Counted from the first letter of the stretch, positions 24,035 to 35,714 are shown. The stretch is DNA of 64,000 nt from Stenopsyche tienmushanensis (GCA_008973525.1 WACJ01000402.1:62001-126000); one strand, 5' to 3'. A program made the numbers and translations. Notes: generated from the letters alone by a model not told the origin.

Positions 24035-24322
24035 TAAGGGAACCCAAGAATATTCGCGTATTTTAAGAACTTTTGTTTGATCCGTGGCCCAAACAAGAAT
24101 GGAGTTATCCCTAAGACTGAGATCCCCATAAACCACTGTGCATTTAAACTCATTTCAAACTAATAGGATAAGTGTTATGGGGTCGGATGGGTAATGCATA
24201 CCTTGACCAAACACAACAATGTGACGAAACACATGCTACGTTTTCTTGATAACAAAAAATAGTGCATTTGCCAAAGCAAACAAAAAACAGACTAAATGCG
24301 CGAATATTCTTGGGTCCCCTTA
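24035..24322. mobile_element. Mariner-derived MITE with 23-bp ends
   Basis: The ends are an almost perfect inverted repeat: AGGGAACCCAAGAATATTCG at 24037 and, in reverse complement from 24320, AGGGGACCCAAGAATATTCG. The flanks are TTAA on both sides, which can be read as a TA duplication (mariner) or TTAA (piggyBac). The interior at 24098-24200 matches 45868-45970, a mariner helix-turn-helix region (GAGTTATC, then AGACTGAGATCCCCATRAA). TA and a mariner origin are therefore preferred. Length is about 284 bp and there is no open transposase. Confidence 0.7.
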
Positions 24323-24589
24323 ATGTTTATATAAATACTTGTAAGAAGACTTCACTGTATCGTGTATTTTGATCATCCTTTTGCAATCTATTTGCGATCG
24401 GAATTATTGCAATAATTTAAATAAAATATTTTTTATGTTGTAATTATGGAACGATAATCGATCCATTCCTGTTGTTGTTCTAATTCTCAGAATTGCATCT
24501 GCACATTTCCAAGAAATTTAATAATTCTTAGAGTTCCAAACTGTAATTTTTCACTTATTTTTCAAGTTTTTGCACAAATTCGTCAAAAC

Positions 24590-24770
24590 TGACTGACGGT
24601 CTCCCACTTTTTGCCTCGTCGTGAGTATCAGTACAGCCTTTTTCTTAATAACCTAACCCACGCTCGAGTGGTAACGGAAGCGCTCGACGACCTCTCCATC
24701 GGAAGAATTTACTGTGCCTGAACAAAATGGCCGACAAACACGTGGGATCAAACAAATTAATAACTAATCG
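24590..24770 (-). mobile_element. Mariner family C relic, copy C2
   Basis: Matches C1 and C5 over about 150 bp: TGCCTCGTCGTGAGTATCAG, then ACGACCTCTCCATCGGAAGA, then TGAACAAAATGGCCGACAAA. Only the N-terminal part of the element is present. Confidence 0.6.
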
Positions 24771-25698
24771 AATGAGATTTGAATGCCATTTGCATGTTTT
24801 ATGAATTTAAGAATTTGTGGCGCCTCTCGGACGCCTCGCAGTAATTAGTCTAACTGTACAGACTGCAGCGATATTTTACGGCCTGATCCGATTTATCGTC
24901 CAATATTTGCGAAAATAATGTATCCGCGATCGCTCTAAGTATATTTTCATGTCAGCATCGGCGATAATGTGTTCGGACTTTTGCAAGAGATTTGTTGGAA
25001 ATGCGACTTTTTCTCGTGTGATATCTTTTAGTTTGGCACTCGCGATGACCCGGTCATAATTTATCAACCACTCGGCCGGAAAAAACGGGCGATTTGGCCT
25101 ACCTTAACCTCTTCGGCGGCGCGGACATAAATTAGACAACTTCAAACATACGTCAATTGCAAACAAAACTATCGGATTTATCGCCCACGTCTCGGTTCAA
25201 CGGTTAACACTCGCGGAGCGGGCGGAAATCGCTCGCCGCCATTAAATAATTACGCTTTTGGAGAATCGCCGGTGGAGAGTCGGTGGTGCCAAATGGAAAC
25301 CAGTTTTTTTGTACTCTCATATTTATGGTTTTTATGCGTTTGAATCTGGTGATTTACAGCGTGGACGATACACATACGTTATGACACGTTTTGTTGCCAT
25401 TGTGATGCACATTTTTTATGTGCATATTATGCTAAGGAGTATGTTACATTGTATGGGAGTGGCATCATCATTTTATTGGTGGAATACAGTTAAAGTGTGT
25501 GATTTCTCATAATGTACCTTTTATTTATTAGGACTGACGTAAAACTATTTACCGCTTATTTTAAAAATAGACATGATGACGATCACTCAACCCTTCGGAT
25601 GCCAAGATTTCTATCTGTATCGACCATTTGGATATCCAAGCGTTCTTCTTGTGGGCTTTTAAACGACACTGTCTAAAATATCGGAATTCTATTTTTCA
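24771..25698. other. No gene identified
   Basis: Short frames on both strands (63 codons at 24876-25067 minus, 84 codons at 25258-25512 plus) with no recognisable motif. 25080-25290 is slightly GC-richer. Confidence 0.4.
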
Positions 25699-26046
25699 TG
25701 GGGTATTTCAATAGGAACGGACTACGTCCTTACGACGCATGCCACAATAGACATTCCGCACTACCGCGATTTATATTTGAGATCATGTTATTTAATGCCT
25801 TTTGATTTCTTCCTTTGGGGTTATCATAAATCGCAGATCTATGCGTATAAACCGCAAACAATGAATGCCCTTAAAGTTAACATAACGAACACCATCCAGA
25901 AAATTCGGTCAGATTTATACGACAAAGTCATCAAACATTTTATCCCCCGAATACGTGCAAGCAAGCAAAGCCACGGCGGACACTTGAACGAATACTTGAG
26001 TGAATATCTCACACATAACATGCTTTCTTCCTATAAAATCTTGTGA
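25699..26046 (+). pseudogene. Family D (IS630-like) transposase C-terminal fragment, D4
   Basis: A family D terminus (GGGGTATTTCAATAGGAACG at 25701) is followed within 80 bases by an open frame, 25777-26046, that carries the end of the transposase. LMPFDFFLWGYHKSQIYAYK corresponds to the SPDLTPxDFFLWGxLK block around the last catalytic Asp, whose position is inside the substituted LMPFD stretch. RIRASKQSHGGHLNEYL is the conserved C-terminus. The first two thirds of the protein are deleted, and the deletion joins the terminal repeat to the C-terminal part, as in family A but further downstream. Confidence 0.7.
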
Positions 26047-26441
26047 TAACACATTCCCTTCGGGTTAAACAGTCTTTGGTCTGACGCAAGGCTTTTCCAC
26101 ATATGCTTTCCTTTTGGAAAGGAAGGCAAACGCACAATTGCTCAATTCTGATAAAACCAGCGAAATTTTTTAATACTCAGAATTGCATTTCATGCTTCTG
26201 TTAAAGCAAAAAAGTAAATACTGTAGCGATTAATAAAAAAATGCAAGGCATATTAAATACAAATATTATTACGTCGTCTTTGGAACAAATAATCAAAATT
26301 TGATACAAAATGGGGTACCATTTACAGCAATTAGGAATAATATCCAAATCCAAAATTAAGAAAGAATTTTCCCCATTCCGATTTAAGATAAAACACATTT
26401 TTGTTAGTATAGTGTTCGTTTTGTTAACTGGGCCGCAAAAA

Positions 26442-28022
26442 TATTAGGTTGTCCCATAAGTTTCTTTCGAAAATGAACACAGATCTAATCATAGCCATGG
26501 TTGAAGAAAACCCGCGATATACTGTTCGCGAAATAGCTAACAAGTTATTAGCCAACCTTTTTTGAAGAGACTTGTCATTGGAGATGAAAGTTGGATACTC
26601 TATGAGAATATCCAACGTAAACGGTCTTGGACCAAGGGTACAGAAGCTTTAACTGTAGCTAAACCTGGCCTACATCCAAAAAAAGTTTTGCTATGCATTT
26701 AGTGGGACTAGAAGGGGGTAGTTTATTATGAGCAATGTGAAACGATCAATTCGACAAAATATTGTTTCCGACTAGATCAGGGGTGGCCAACCCAAATGAT
26801 CTTGCGGGCCACTTTGGCAATGCATCATAGCTCCGCGGGCCGCATATAAAATTATATATCCCCATATTAGATTTAGATACACTATAGACATTTTTTTGGA
26901 GTAAAAACTGAAACATAATGATTGTTATCATTGTGTTTACTATTATTCTTAAATGTAAACATAGATAATATAATCATAATGATAACGAGGGTATGAAGCA
27001 CCCGTGGCAAATATTTAACTTGCGCCCCCCCCCCCTCCTAATTTAAAAAAGTTGAGAGATCATCCGTTATCGTATCGATTATAGAAAATGTTGCAAAAAG
27101 TCCTGAAAGAGGACGAGGAGTGGCTCTATGTCTGGGTGTCCAACCGGTCCGCTTTTCGGATCGCTAACATAACGAATGAGCACCTCGCGATCAGATGTCA
27201 TTCTTTAACATGCCTACAGAGTGATTACGAACTCTTATTACAAAACGAAGTTGTACTAAGAAGACTGATCAGATGCGTTGTTTAAATTTTACAAACGGTC
27301 AAAAATATTTTTGTATTTATTTTATTGCGGACTTATGCCGGCTGGGTCAGTCCAATGTTTGAGCAATGGTTAATGTAAAGTAGAATGGTCTAGTAAAATA
27401 AAAACCATGTGCAACTCTCGACCAGGTCGATATTTTGTGTTTTGCGCCCAGCCAAGTCCAGTTGCGCCCGTGGCGGATGCCTAATTTGCCACCTCCTTGT
27501 TACTTGATGTAATTGTTACATTTTGATTTCTTAAATTCTTTCAACAATGGAAAGTGCTGAGCGTAAATACTTTCAATTGCGATTGCTTTGGCCATTATAA
27601 AATAAATATATATTCTAAAATATTCAAAAAATATTCAAGGCGGGCTGCATGCGGGTTGGCCACCCCTGGACTAGACAATCTAAAGGATTCAATTGCCAGA
27701 AAGCGGTCAAAATTAGCGAACAGACGAGGCGTTGTTTTTCATCACGATAACGCCAGGTCTCATGTGTCTTTGCTCGTCAGAAATAAATGATCATCATTTG
27801 ACTGGGATGTTTTACCTCATCTTCCATACTCTCCGAATATTGCGCCTTCAGATTATGATTTATTTATTTCATTGAAAATTTATTTACGTGGTAAAAATTT
27901 TAATTCAAAAAATGATATAAAAATGTACCTTGATCAATATTTTGCCAACAAACCTGGGAAATTTTGACAAGAAGGCATTGTGATGCTTCCGGAGAGAAAG
28001 AAACTTATGGGACACCCTAATA
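26442..28022 (+). mobile_element. Mariner family A, copy A2 (interrupted by hAT-1)
   Basis: Ends at 26444 (TTAGGTTGTCCCATAAGTTT) and 28020 (reverse complement TTAGGGTGTCCCATAAGTTT) with TA on each side. Without the 891-bp hAT-1 insert it is about 680 bp. The left end shows the same 5' truncation as A1. A further deletion near 26545 removes the second helix-turn-helix and linker up to the LANLF/FLKRLVIGDESW region. The second catalytic motif HHDNARSH is at about 27738, then a TGA. The 3' end is shortened (EGIVMLPE then terminal repeat). It is clearly inactive. Confidence 0.9.
26778..27668 (+). mobile_element. hAT-1 element, copy 1 (nested in mariner A2)
   Basis: Terminal inverted repeats CAGGGGTGGCCAACCC (26778) and, in reverse complement, CAGGGGTGGCCAACCCGCAT (27668). 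The flanking 8-bp duplication is GACTAGAT on the left (26770-26777) and GACTAGAC on the right (27669-27676), one mismatch. The uninterrupted mariner copy A1 has a single CAACTAGACAATC at the same place, so the empty site is visible. 8-bp duplications are the mark of hAT insertion. At 891 bp with no transposase frame it is non-autonomous. Inside are a C10 tract (about 27026-27037) and a copy of repeat E (27110-27205). Copy 2 is at 42586-43442. Confidence 0.92.
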
Positions 28023-28063
28023 TTTGTTGTGGGCCGCGAGCCGCGAGTTTGACACCTCTATCG

Positions 28064-29028
28064 TAGCTCATATATTTTTAAAGGTGATTCTGATGGTTTC
28101 GAGGAATAATTTAAGGATATAATTTTTAAAAAAAATGATAGGCGCATATACTGATCATCATCATTGAGTCATAAAACTCCATCCTTCAATCTGCAAGAAC
28201 AGCTGATTTAAACATTTTAATTGGCCCAATGAACTAGTATGCAGCATAATCGCTGTTACTTTCTTTACCAGTGCAGAATGCGTTCATCTTCGTGTGAGCA
28301 TCCGGTGAGCAGACTTCGCGTGGCTTCCGTTACCTCCGAAGCGCCCGAGATGAATTCGGGAAATCTTCGATGGACAAAAAAAGATCCCGGTGTCATTTCG
28401 TAGACATTAATAGCTGTCTACTTGGAACCTATCACTCGGATGATTGCCTCGATGGTGGCATTAACGCCCAATGGGCGCCACAATGCTGAGAGCCGTTAGT
28501 TAGCCTCTAATAACCATTGTCGATCCTTTTTTTGGCAAGCATGCAATGTAGGAAAATAAAAGATTTTCCGTAATGAGGTTGGACAGTCGGTAAGTAATTC
28601 AGGTCGCACCTCTCTCATTCTCGCCGATGAGTTTTGGGGCAGGCCGAGTCTGCCACTCTTAACTGTTGTTTGTCACCTACATATTGTCCTATCAAGAGCC
28701 ATAATTTATTTGTTGATTTAACATACTTGTTCTTGAGCCGCCGAATGCAGCTCTTAATCTAATGGTCGACTTCTTCGGTGAGTGGAAGTCGTCGACTTTC
28801 GTTCTTCAATGATCTGAATGCCAGTTTCTTTGTGGAGCAGTTGCGTTGATTATGTCAATTTTTATATGAAGAATGTCAACACGCCGAGCGCGCAAAAGCA
28901 AAAGAAATCGAAATGAGCTCACAAACAAAGACAAATGGATCTTACAATCAATAAACAATGAACAGGCACCACTTTATACATAAAAATCGAAATTACAGAA
29001 ACAATAATACCCGAGCGATGTGAAGGAT
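28064..29028. other. No gene identified
   Basis: 28290-28510 and 28590-28680 are less AT-rich and unique within the window. No open frame of useful length or recognisable motif is present. Confidence 0.4.
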
Positions 29029-29039
29029 GAGAGCATTCA

Positions 29040-29526
29040 CTCTCTCATTCATGTAAGGATGCGCTCTCGAAGTAGACCTTCAGTAAACGACGATCCTTTT
29101 GCCTTTGTCATTTTCAGTCAATATGCGATATACAGCACTTTTTCAAATACCTCCTGTAGCATGAGCAAAATATCATCCCCATGGAATGGCACTATTAATC
29201 TGTACCGATTTAATTCGACATCTTCGCAGAGAGACGCACATGAGTGGAGAATCTTGAGAGTCATCGGATAGCCTTGACTGTGGAAGGACTTTCTTCCCGC
29301 GGCCAGATCTCTTTCTCTCTTTAAAGCTATTTAAGACAAGAGTTTTTCTATTCAACGCCCGTCCACCTCCATCCATCCGCCCGGCTACATAACGGTCCGA
29401 GAGCAGAATGGACCCGCGTGCGTCGCCATCACGGCAAGCACGTAGGAGTGGGACGCCGTCCGGGTACTCTGCCATGTATGGTAGCTCACCCGCCATCTAT
29501 ATGACATTTCGGGTACTTTTGGGACT
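29040..29526 (-). mobile_element. Mariner family B relic, copy B6, split by repeat R
   Basis: The family B end is at 29526 reading inward on the minus strand (GTAGTCCCAAAAGTACCCG, then ATATAGATGGCGGG). The body reappears at 29090-29165: GI, stop, KSAVYRILTEND, the second helix-turn-helix seen also in B1. Between them, about 29225-29405, is repeat R copy 3. Stops and indels are present. Confidence 0.6.
29225..29405 (-). repeat. Repeat R, copy R3 (divergent)
   Basis: The minus strand shows GTTGAATAGAAAAACTCTTG, a short GA-rich part, AGATCTGGCCGCGGGAAG and ACTCTCAAGATTCTCCACTC. The order is the same as in R1 and R2, with lower identity. It sits within mariner B6. Confidence 0.5.
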
Positions 29527-31486
29527 ACCATTGCAGACTAAATAACCGGACTATGAGAGGCTTTTATTTTTCATCTTCTTAAAACGCCATATTCATTAGC
29601 AGATGAAGCGTTTGAAACGATCAATTAATAACTGTCTTTAAATATTTCGGATCACCCTAACATATGCCGTCGCCCGCACCAATTATCGGCTGAGTGTCAA
29701 TCATCTCATGAAACGCTATATTTGCATTTGCATCAAATTATTTCCAATCAAAGTGCATTATAGACATCTTATACAATGTCGATAAACATCCATAAGACAT
29801 TACAGATTAGTTATTGTTGTTATTAATTCGTTCTACTATTCAGACTATCCTCCATTCCAAACAATTACATTCAGGCATCTTAAACGATGGTTTTTTGTTT
29901 GATTCGTTTAACATTGTTGTACAACTATGCGTTGATGAACGCGTGTTGACCCACATTGTTAAACGAAAGGAACATAAGACAATGGGAAATGATTGATGAT
30001 TTTGAGAGTACGCATGCGTGCACGCACCTCGTGAATATACAGATCGCAAATGATTTTATGCTAGAGCGAGAGGCGAACAGAGAGGGGATCCCTCCGTCTC
30101 GCGCCTGGTGCCATAGCGGTATGTAACACTAATTTGTTACAAATATATGACATAATAACCGCATCAAAACGAGTTTTTGACAGACACTTGTAAATTTTTT
30201 AACCATCCTGTAGTAACTGTGCATATCAATTAGTAATGAAACGTGCAGTGTATTATCTTTAATAAATTTGGGGGTAATTCAAATATAACCCGGAATTTTG
30301 AAAAAAGGGGTATTTTATTTATCTACATAGTTGCTTTCATTTAAAATAAATTTATTCCTTCGGATAGGAAGCTTTTGATCCCAAAATTTGGTGCAAAAAA
30401 GTAGCATTATCTGTTGCGCAACGCATAATTATCCATATTCTTGTAAACGAAAGCGCTGGTTGGTGCTAAGGCGTTTTTAAAAAAATGAATAATTCGGCGT
30501 TGCGCAACATTGTTGATGAGGGGCTCTTTTCGTGCATCTATTCCATGGGAATGCTTTTTTATTGATTGGGTGCTTTGGTAAAAATATTTGACAGCTTTTC
30601 TCGGCCATAAAATTATTATTTATTAGCGAAGAAAACTTGCTCTGTTAAATTGTGACTGGCATCCAAATTTCCGATCGAGCTGATAAGGTCCTTCATCCGA
30701 CATGCGGCAACATTTTTGCCATTCATTGGCATTAAGTCCCATAACATTTTAAGCTGGACCAGTCAGCAATGCCGATCTGATAAGAAAATTCTTCTCATCC
30801 ATAAAATTTATTTTCACTGCCAAGGCTATTTCCATTTCGTTGACGACTTTTTCTATCGATGCATACAGACATTGCCAACATAAAGACTTATATACATGAT
30901 TTAAGAATGTATTTCATATCATCAATTTATAGCAAACTGTGTTTGGGAAAATCGGAATTTATTTGGGTCAGGCAATGTTCGCTGCTCTTTGCGTGCGTTT
31001 ACGCATGTAACACGAACATCATATTAACATTGCTTACAATCCGCATCAAAATCAGTCTGAATGATTGACAATTCCTGGATTCAAGTGCTTCAATCTCACC
31101 CCATATCAGAATAAAACTCAGTGTTCAACAAATTGTTTTTGATGTCGGCTTTTAGCAGCAAATGTCCGGGATTATTGATTTTGCTCCTCTATAATTATGG
31201 AATAATAACACCAGCTTCGAAGGCGGCTCGTGGCTTTGAAGCCGGATCGATCCAGATCTATCACATGCCAACAGAATTCAAAGTCTCTGATGCTGCGTTA
31301 TCCGATGTGTAGATCGAAATGCTCAAATTTCTGATGAGAAAAAACGGCACACGAAGGAAGCAGATAGAAATCTACGTTCATGAACCTGAAGAAGCTATTG
31401 TCTGATGGCGTTGGAGGCCACTTCTGGAGGATAATCTCTAGGAGTGTACGAATCTAATTGACTGCTTCGTAATCACTTCAATTTTA
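29527..31486. other. No gene identified; scattered repeat pieces
   Basis: Repeat M copy 4 is at 29658-29690. 30265-30300 (TTCAAATATAACCCGGAATT) recurs at 56155-56183 (-) and 63241-63265. 30357-30385 matches 23385-23415. 30000-30120 resembles other GC-rich Helitron-like interiors. No recognisable coding sequence was seen. Confidence 0.4.
29658..29690 (-). repeat. Repeat M, copy M4
   Basis: The minus strand reads AATTGGTGCGGGCGACGGCA, then TATGTTA. Confidence 0.6.
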
Positions 31487-31605
31487 TTATTTCAATAGGG
31501 GCGCTCAATTTTTAAATGTAAATAAAACAACTGTGTATGGGGTATCTAAGTATTTTTTTTTTTATTTGAAAAAATATTTTATTGCATTAAATTGCGATGA
31601 AACTT
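31487..31605 (-). mobile_element. Family D 3' end relic, D5
   Basis: TTTCAATAGGGGCGCTCAAT at 31489 is the terminus. The minus-strand translation ends FYLHLKIERPY, as in D1 and D2. Confidence 0.55.
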
Positions 31606-31689
31606 TGGGAGTTGTTGTGTGCAGCTTCATAAACATTTTTGAATTCGTACAAACATTGTTTATGTACGCTATTTATTTTACAAGTTCGA

Positions 31690-31870
31690 TTGCTCTGCTG
31701 AAGTGAAGCGTTGGCTGCGGGGACTGGGAGAGGAAAGATGCGCGCGCAATATGACAGGTTAGTTCTGCTCACGGGAGTGAGAGAGACAGTCAGCGCATGC
31801 TTTTGGATTCTAGCCCTTCAGCCTGCGATACACGAGGCCTGAAGCAATAAATCACGTAACTATACTACTG
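31690..31870 (+). repeat. Helitron-like interior sequence
   Basis: Shares the tail CAGCCTG...GAAGCAATAAATCACGTAAC with 6160-6205 of H1 (CAGCCCCACAGCAATAAATC, then GCCTAGC) and the purine-rich segment before it. It probably belongs to the same non-autonomous family. Confidence 0.35.
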
Positions 31871-33727
31871 TGTTTCTTTTCAAAAAATTATCATCGAAAT
31901 AAAAGGATAGTAATGTTTAAAATCTGAGGATTCCCACCGTATATTTGGTTTAATTAAAAAATATCAATTGGTCCGGTTCCGGCTTTCGATCCGGAAAAAA
32001 TGGCGATTTTTTCAGTTTGTGGTTCAGATCTGTTTTAAATCCTCGATTGAATATAATGTACGTCATCCACTGAGCAGCGAGCAGATCTACTGCAGTTATA
32101 TGGTTGCGCGCGCAGCTTAATTTGTATGGAAAAATATCGTTTTAATGAATTGCTGCATTCTACGACACCAATTTATCGTGTGTCTCGTATTCGTTCAATT
32201 TCGATGAAGCATCATCCGTGCCCCATCGGAGTTGCTGTGGAGATGATGATTTCTTCTGTGAATCAGGGATTTTAAACATTTATTCGTATTAAAATTTATT
32301 GATCATTAGAATGGTAAGATTTACGGCGGGTATGAAAGCAGTGACCAGTCAAAGAACAAAGTGCTTCCACAGCTATAAAGCGTACATATTAAAGTGTTCG
32401 AATGTGTACGCAGGCATCATATCCGTAATGTAATAGATCATAAAACTCACATAGCCTCGGGTGGGAGACGTTTTACCACCTCTGACCGGCGAAGTTAAGT
32501 TTAACTGGCTAGAGTTTACCGTTAGCTGGAGTTAACTGCATGTGGATAAGGTGGCGAGAGCTTTTTTATACTTTTATTTCGTACATGTATTTGCGTGGCA
32601 GCGCTCAGGAATGTAATCTTGGCGCCAGCCACCATTCATTTTTACAATTCGTAATTGACGATTTGTCTGCGCACCACTGCTAATCTGCATTGCCTTCGTC
32701 CTGCTGGCTAAACAAAACCGATGGATGTCGCCAATTATGACTCCTCTGAGCAGGCCTTAATGTCCACCACCACAATTTATACCATTAACACTATTTCTAA
32801 GGACCTTATTTAAACCCGGTGGCGCTGCACTTAATCACCGACTGTAAATAAATCCCATGTAACTATTCATATCGGTACCATTACTTGCATTCGTATGAAA
32901 TATGTTTCAATCCTTTCATAACCGAGGGTTAGCACATTGGGCCCTGAACACTTAAAGATTCAAAATTGGGGCTTAGAACTATTATTTTTTTCATTTTGGT
33001 TTAGATTTCGGTTACGTTCCTAGCATTTAAATGGTGTCAGAATCCTATATCTCTACGAAATCTCCTATGCAGATCATATACATCCGAGAAAGGATATGGT
33101 ACCTAAAAAACAGGAAAAAAGGCTACTGCGTCATTTATCTCAGGGGTTCGAATCGGAAACCGAATAAATTATTATTCTTTCGGAACAAAAACCGATATAA
33201 ATGCTTAGAACTACACAAGAATGAGAAAAAAATTATCTGAAGTTCAGATTTATCTATCATACACATATGTTATGTAGGAAAACTTAGAAAATAAAATCTG
33301 AAAAACTAGTATATCTCTCAACGAACTACATATTGTTTTGGATATATTATACAGGTTGTTTAGCACAAAAAAGGTAGACAGACCTCACACCACTGGATTT
33401 CTTCATCTGGAGATGTGTCCTATTCCATGACTCGCAATGTCTCCAGACCTGACACCACTGGATTTCTTTGTCTAGTGACGTTCTAATTCTATTTCAACAA
33501 GCCTGACACTTATATATAATAAATACATCAAATTTTCAATTTTTTTACCAATTTCATATTTGTTAGTCGAATAATTAATTTACGAATATTTGGTACCCTT
33601 AATCTTGATAAAGTATTGTGGGTTGTAAAATCAATCTAACCACTTATTTTGAAACACTGAACCAGATTATCGAACCCTGGATTGAGCTATGTTAACATAA
33701 TCCAACAAAATGATCTGCTCACAAAAC
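31871..33727. other. No gene identified; a hAT-4-type end at 33141
   Basis: 32455-32570 contains CCGGCGAAGTTAAG and several GTTAACT/AGTTAAC words, faintly reminiscent of the middle of 5S rRNA but not alignable as one. 33400-33420 (CCACTGGATTTCTTCATCTG, repeated at 33453-33473) gives TPLDFF, a family-D-like transposase scrap, twice in tandem. 33141-33170 is a possible hAT-4 terminus. Confidence 0.35.
33141..33170 (+). repeat. hAT-4-type terminus, copy 1
   Basis: CAGGGGTTCGAATCGGAAAC resembles, in orientation-adjusted form, the ends at 38425-38457 and 56305-56338. Those ends share CTTCGAACCGTTATTTTTT. Confidence 0.35.
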
Positions 33728-34140
33728 TACTAAGATAATCCCAGAAATACCTGACCTAACAAAGAAAACACCAAAAAAATTCAAAAATATATATATTTAT
33801 TTCTCAAAATATCTTCAGCTCGATACATTTTTCTCAGAGATTCTCCCTTTTCAGTCCATTTTTTTGATTGCTATTTTGTCTCAGATGTGAAGTGATGAAC
33901 CCATTTTTTTATCCATGCTTATGAATCAACGCAAAAACTCGGTTTTATTACTGTGAAACATCGCCAAATACTCAAATAAATTGCCCCCATGTTTTGTTCC
34001 ATTGTGAGTGAACGCGGCACCCATCTTACGCACGGCTTTCTCATGTCAAAATTTTTAGTCAATATGCATTTAATCAATATACAGCGCTGTTTGAAATACC
34101 TACAATATCTGCTAGCTAGTGTCCTTTTAATTAACGGTCA
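33728..34140 (-). mobile_element. Mariner family B relic, copy B2
   Basis: A family B terminus at 33732 (AATCCCAGAAATACCTGACC) is followed on the minus strand by transposase pieces: WVHHFTSETK, stop, QSKKWTEKGESL (33835-33905). Upstream of that are MFH.NKTEFL and the TENL region to 34060. Compared with B1 it extends past the first catalytic region but is still truncated. Several stops are present. Confidence 0.7.
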
Positions 34141-34179
34141 TTTTTGGATTTTTTCACCATTTTTTCACTAAGAACAAAT

Positions 34180-34504
34180 ACTAACCAACGTCTTTAAACT
34201 TGAAACGTAAGCTTTATAAGATAATAGCTACTGTTCGGGCTGAGGAAATTAGGAACCAAAAGCATACGTGTGCTCTATTTCACCCTCAAAAACCGACTAT
34301 CTCCTTCTCTCCGCTGCATTTTGCGCACATCTTTCTCTGTGTCACAAAATTCCGCACACGAATAATACTTATGCTAATGTAAAAACCTTTTCAAATACAC
34401 GCCCAATAATTCACCAAAATTTCGTCGCAATCTAATGAACGGTATAGGAATGTATATTTAGCAAACCGACAGCACGCCGACAAACGTTCATTTTTATATA
34501 TAGA
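34180..34504 (-). mobile_element. Helitron-like element end, H3
   Basis: The minus strand from 34504 starts TCTATATATAAAAATGAACG, preceded by host A, the usual Helitron 5' start. Continuing inward come GTATAGGAATGTATATTTAG-like sequence (shared with H4 in complement) and a CT-rich zone. No Rep/helicase frame or 3' hairpin was located. Confidence 0.5.
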
Positions 34505-35714
34505 TATATAATACTTTCTACCATAGTATTTTTTTTAAACAACTAACGCATCCTATATTGAATTTAACAGACATTATGATTTTTAGTTTGGGGAATAACA
34601 TAGTATTCATATCGATTCGATATTTTTTTAATGAAATTAATTTTAAAAAACGTCTGATGAGATGGACTGTGAAGGCATGTTTTTTCATCCAAACTGAGAT
34701 TTGATCAACAGCTTGATGCATGTCAAATGGTGTTCGTTAGCTTCGATCTTTTAATTATACGTCCATTATCGATCATCGAATTTCCGTGACAATTATAAAT
34801 CTATATTGATCATTAACTGTAAACCATTCAAACAAGATGATATCCTTATTCCAGATCTATTCTGAATTTGTGCAACTTAATACCTTAATTTAGACAGAGT
34901 ATGCACGCATATGTTTCGGGCAGAGCTCCGTTGCGCTTTATTTACAATGCCTGTATTTCTAATAGAATATTATTTATTCAAATTAAGATCTCAAACATTA
35001 CATACGCTACCCCAAATATTGATTTTATTGAATATACATAAAATATGGTTAAAACATGCGATTCAATATCCAATGATTATCACTTGGTCATGGCTTGTTA
35101 AGTATAAATGGGCATGAATTTTTAAGGAAATTTGCATCGCCCGGGGACTTGTGATCGTGATCGTTAAACTTGGATGCATTTTTTTTTTCAATTTTATCTC
35201 ATAAAATATGCATAAAGAGGTTATTGGCTTTGATTTCCTTACGGTTTGCTTTTTTTATCACGGGGATTTCCGGCATTGGTGACTTTTATTTGCATAACCA
35301 TGTGCATTTTTGTCGCAGATCCGTGCGAAAAAAATCAATTGAAATTCCTGAATGTTTGGTGTTAAATGCCATTATTTGATGATGCATTCTTCAAGCTCTG
35401 GATTATTTATTAATGACGTCAGCCATAAAAAGGCATATAATTAATTCACGGCGTGTGTTAACGTATCATTTTTATAGCAATTAATTAAAAATATTTTGAC
35501 GCATACCTCCTTTTCTTTGGGGCAATAATACTTTTTTGTCGACCTTATGATGTAATTTGCTATAATAAAGACGTATTAATTTGACCTCACTGAGGTTGCA
35601 TTTATTTCGCCATAAGATCAGGTTTTGCTTTTTTGATATATCAAATTAATATACAAATATTATTGCTTTGATATGCATACAAACCAATTTTTTTTCAGTA
35701 TGAAAAACGCTTCC
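34505..35714. other. No gene identified
   Basis: AT-rich with short frames only (60 to 69 codons), none recognisable. Confidence 0.4.

Larger units (their letters stand above)
26419..28063. mobile_element. hAT-2-like repeat interrupted by mariner A2
   Basis: Once 26444-28020 is set aside, the flanks join as ...GGGCCGCAAAAATA and TTTGTTGTGGGCCGCGAGCC followed by GCGAGTTTGACACCTCTA. In reverse complement the outer end reads TAGAGGTGTCAAACTCGCGG. This resembles the widespread hAT terminus CAGGGGTGTCAAACTCGCGG with its GGCCCGCGG context. Only the right end is clear; the left end was not found. This is the outermost of three nested insertions. Confidence 0.5.

Noticed and set aside
32455..32570. 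Possible 5S rRNA fragment (CCGGCGAAGTTAAG)
   Set aside because: Only about 14 bases resemble the 5S middle region. The flanking helices and the rest of the gene cannot be aligned.
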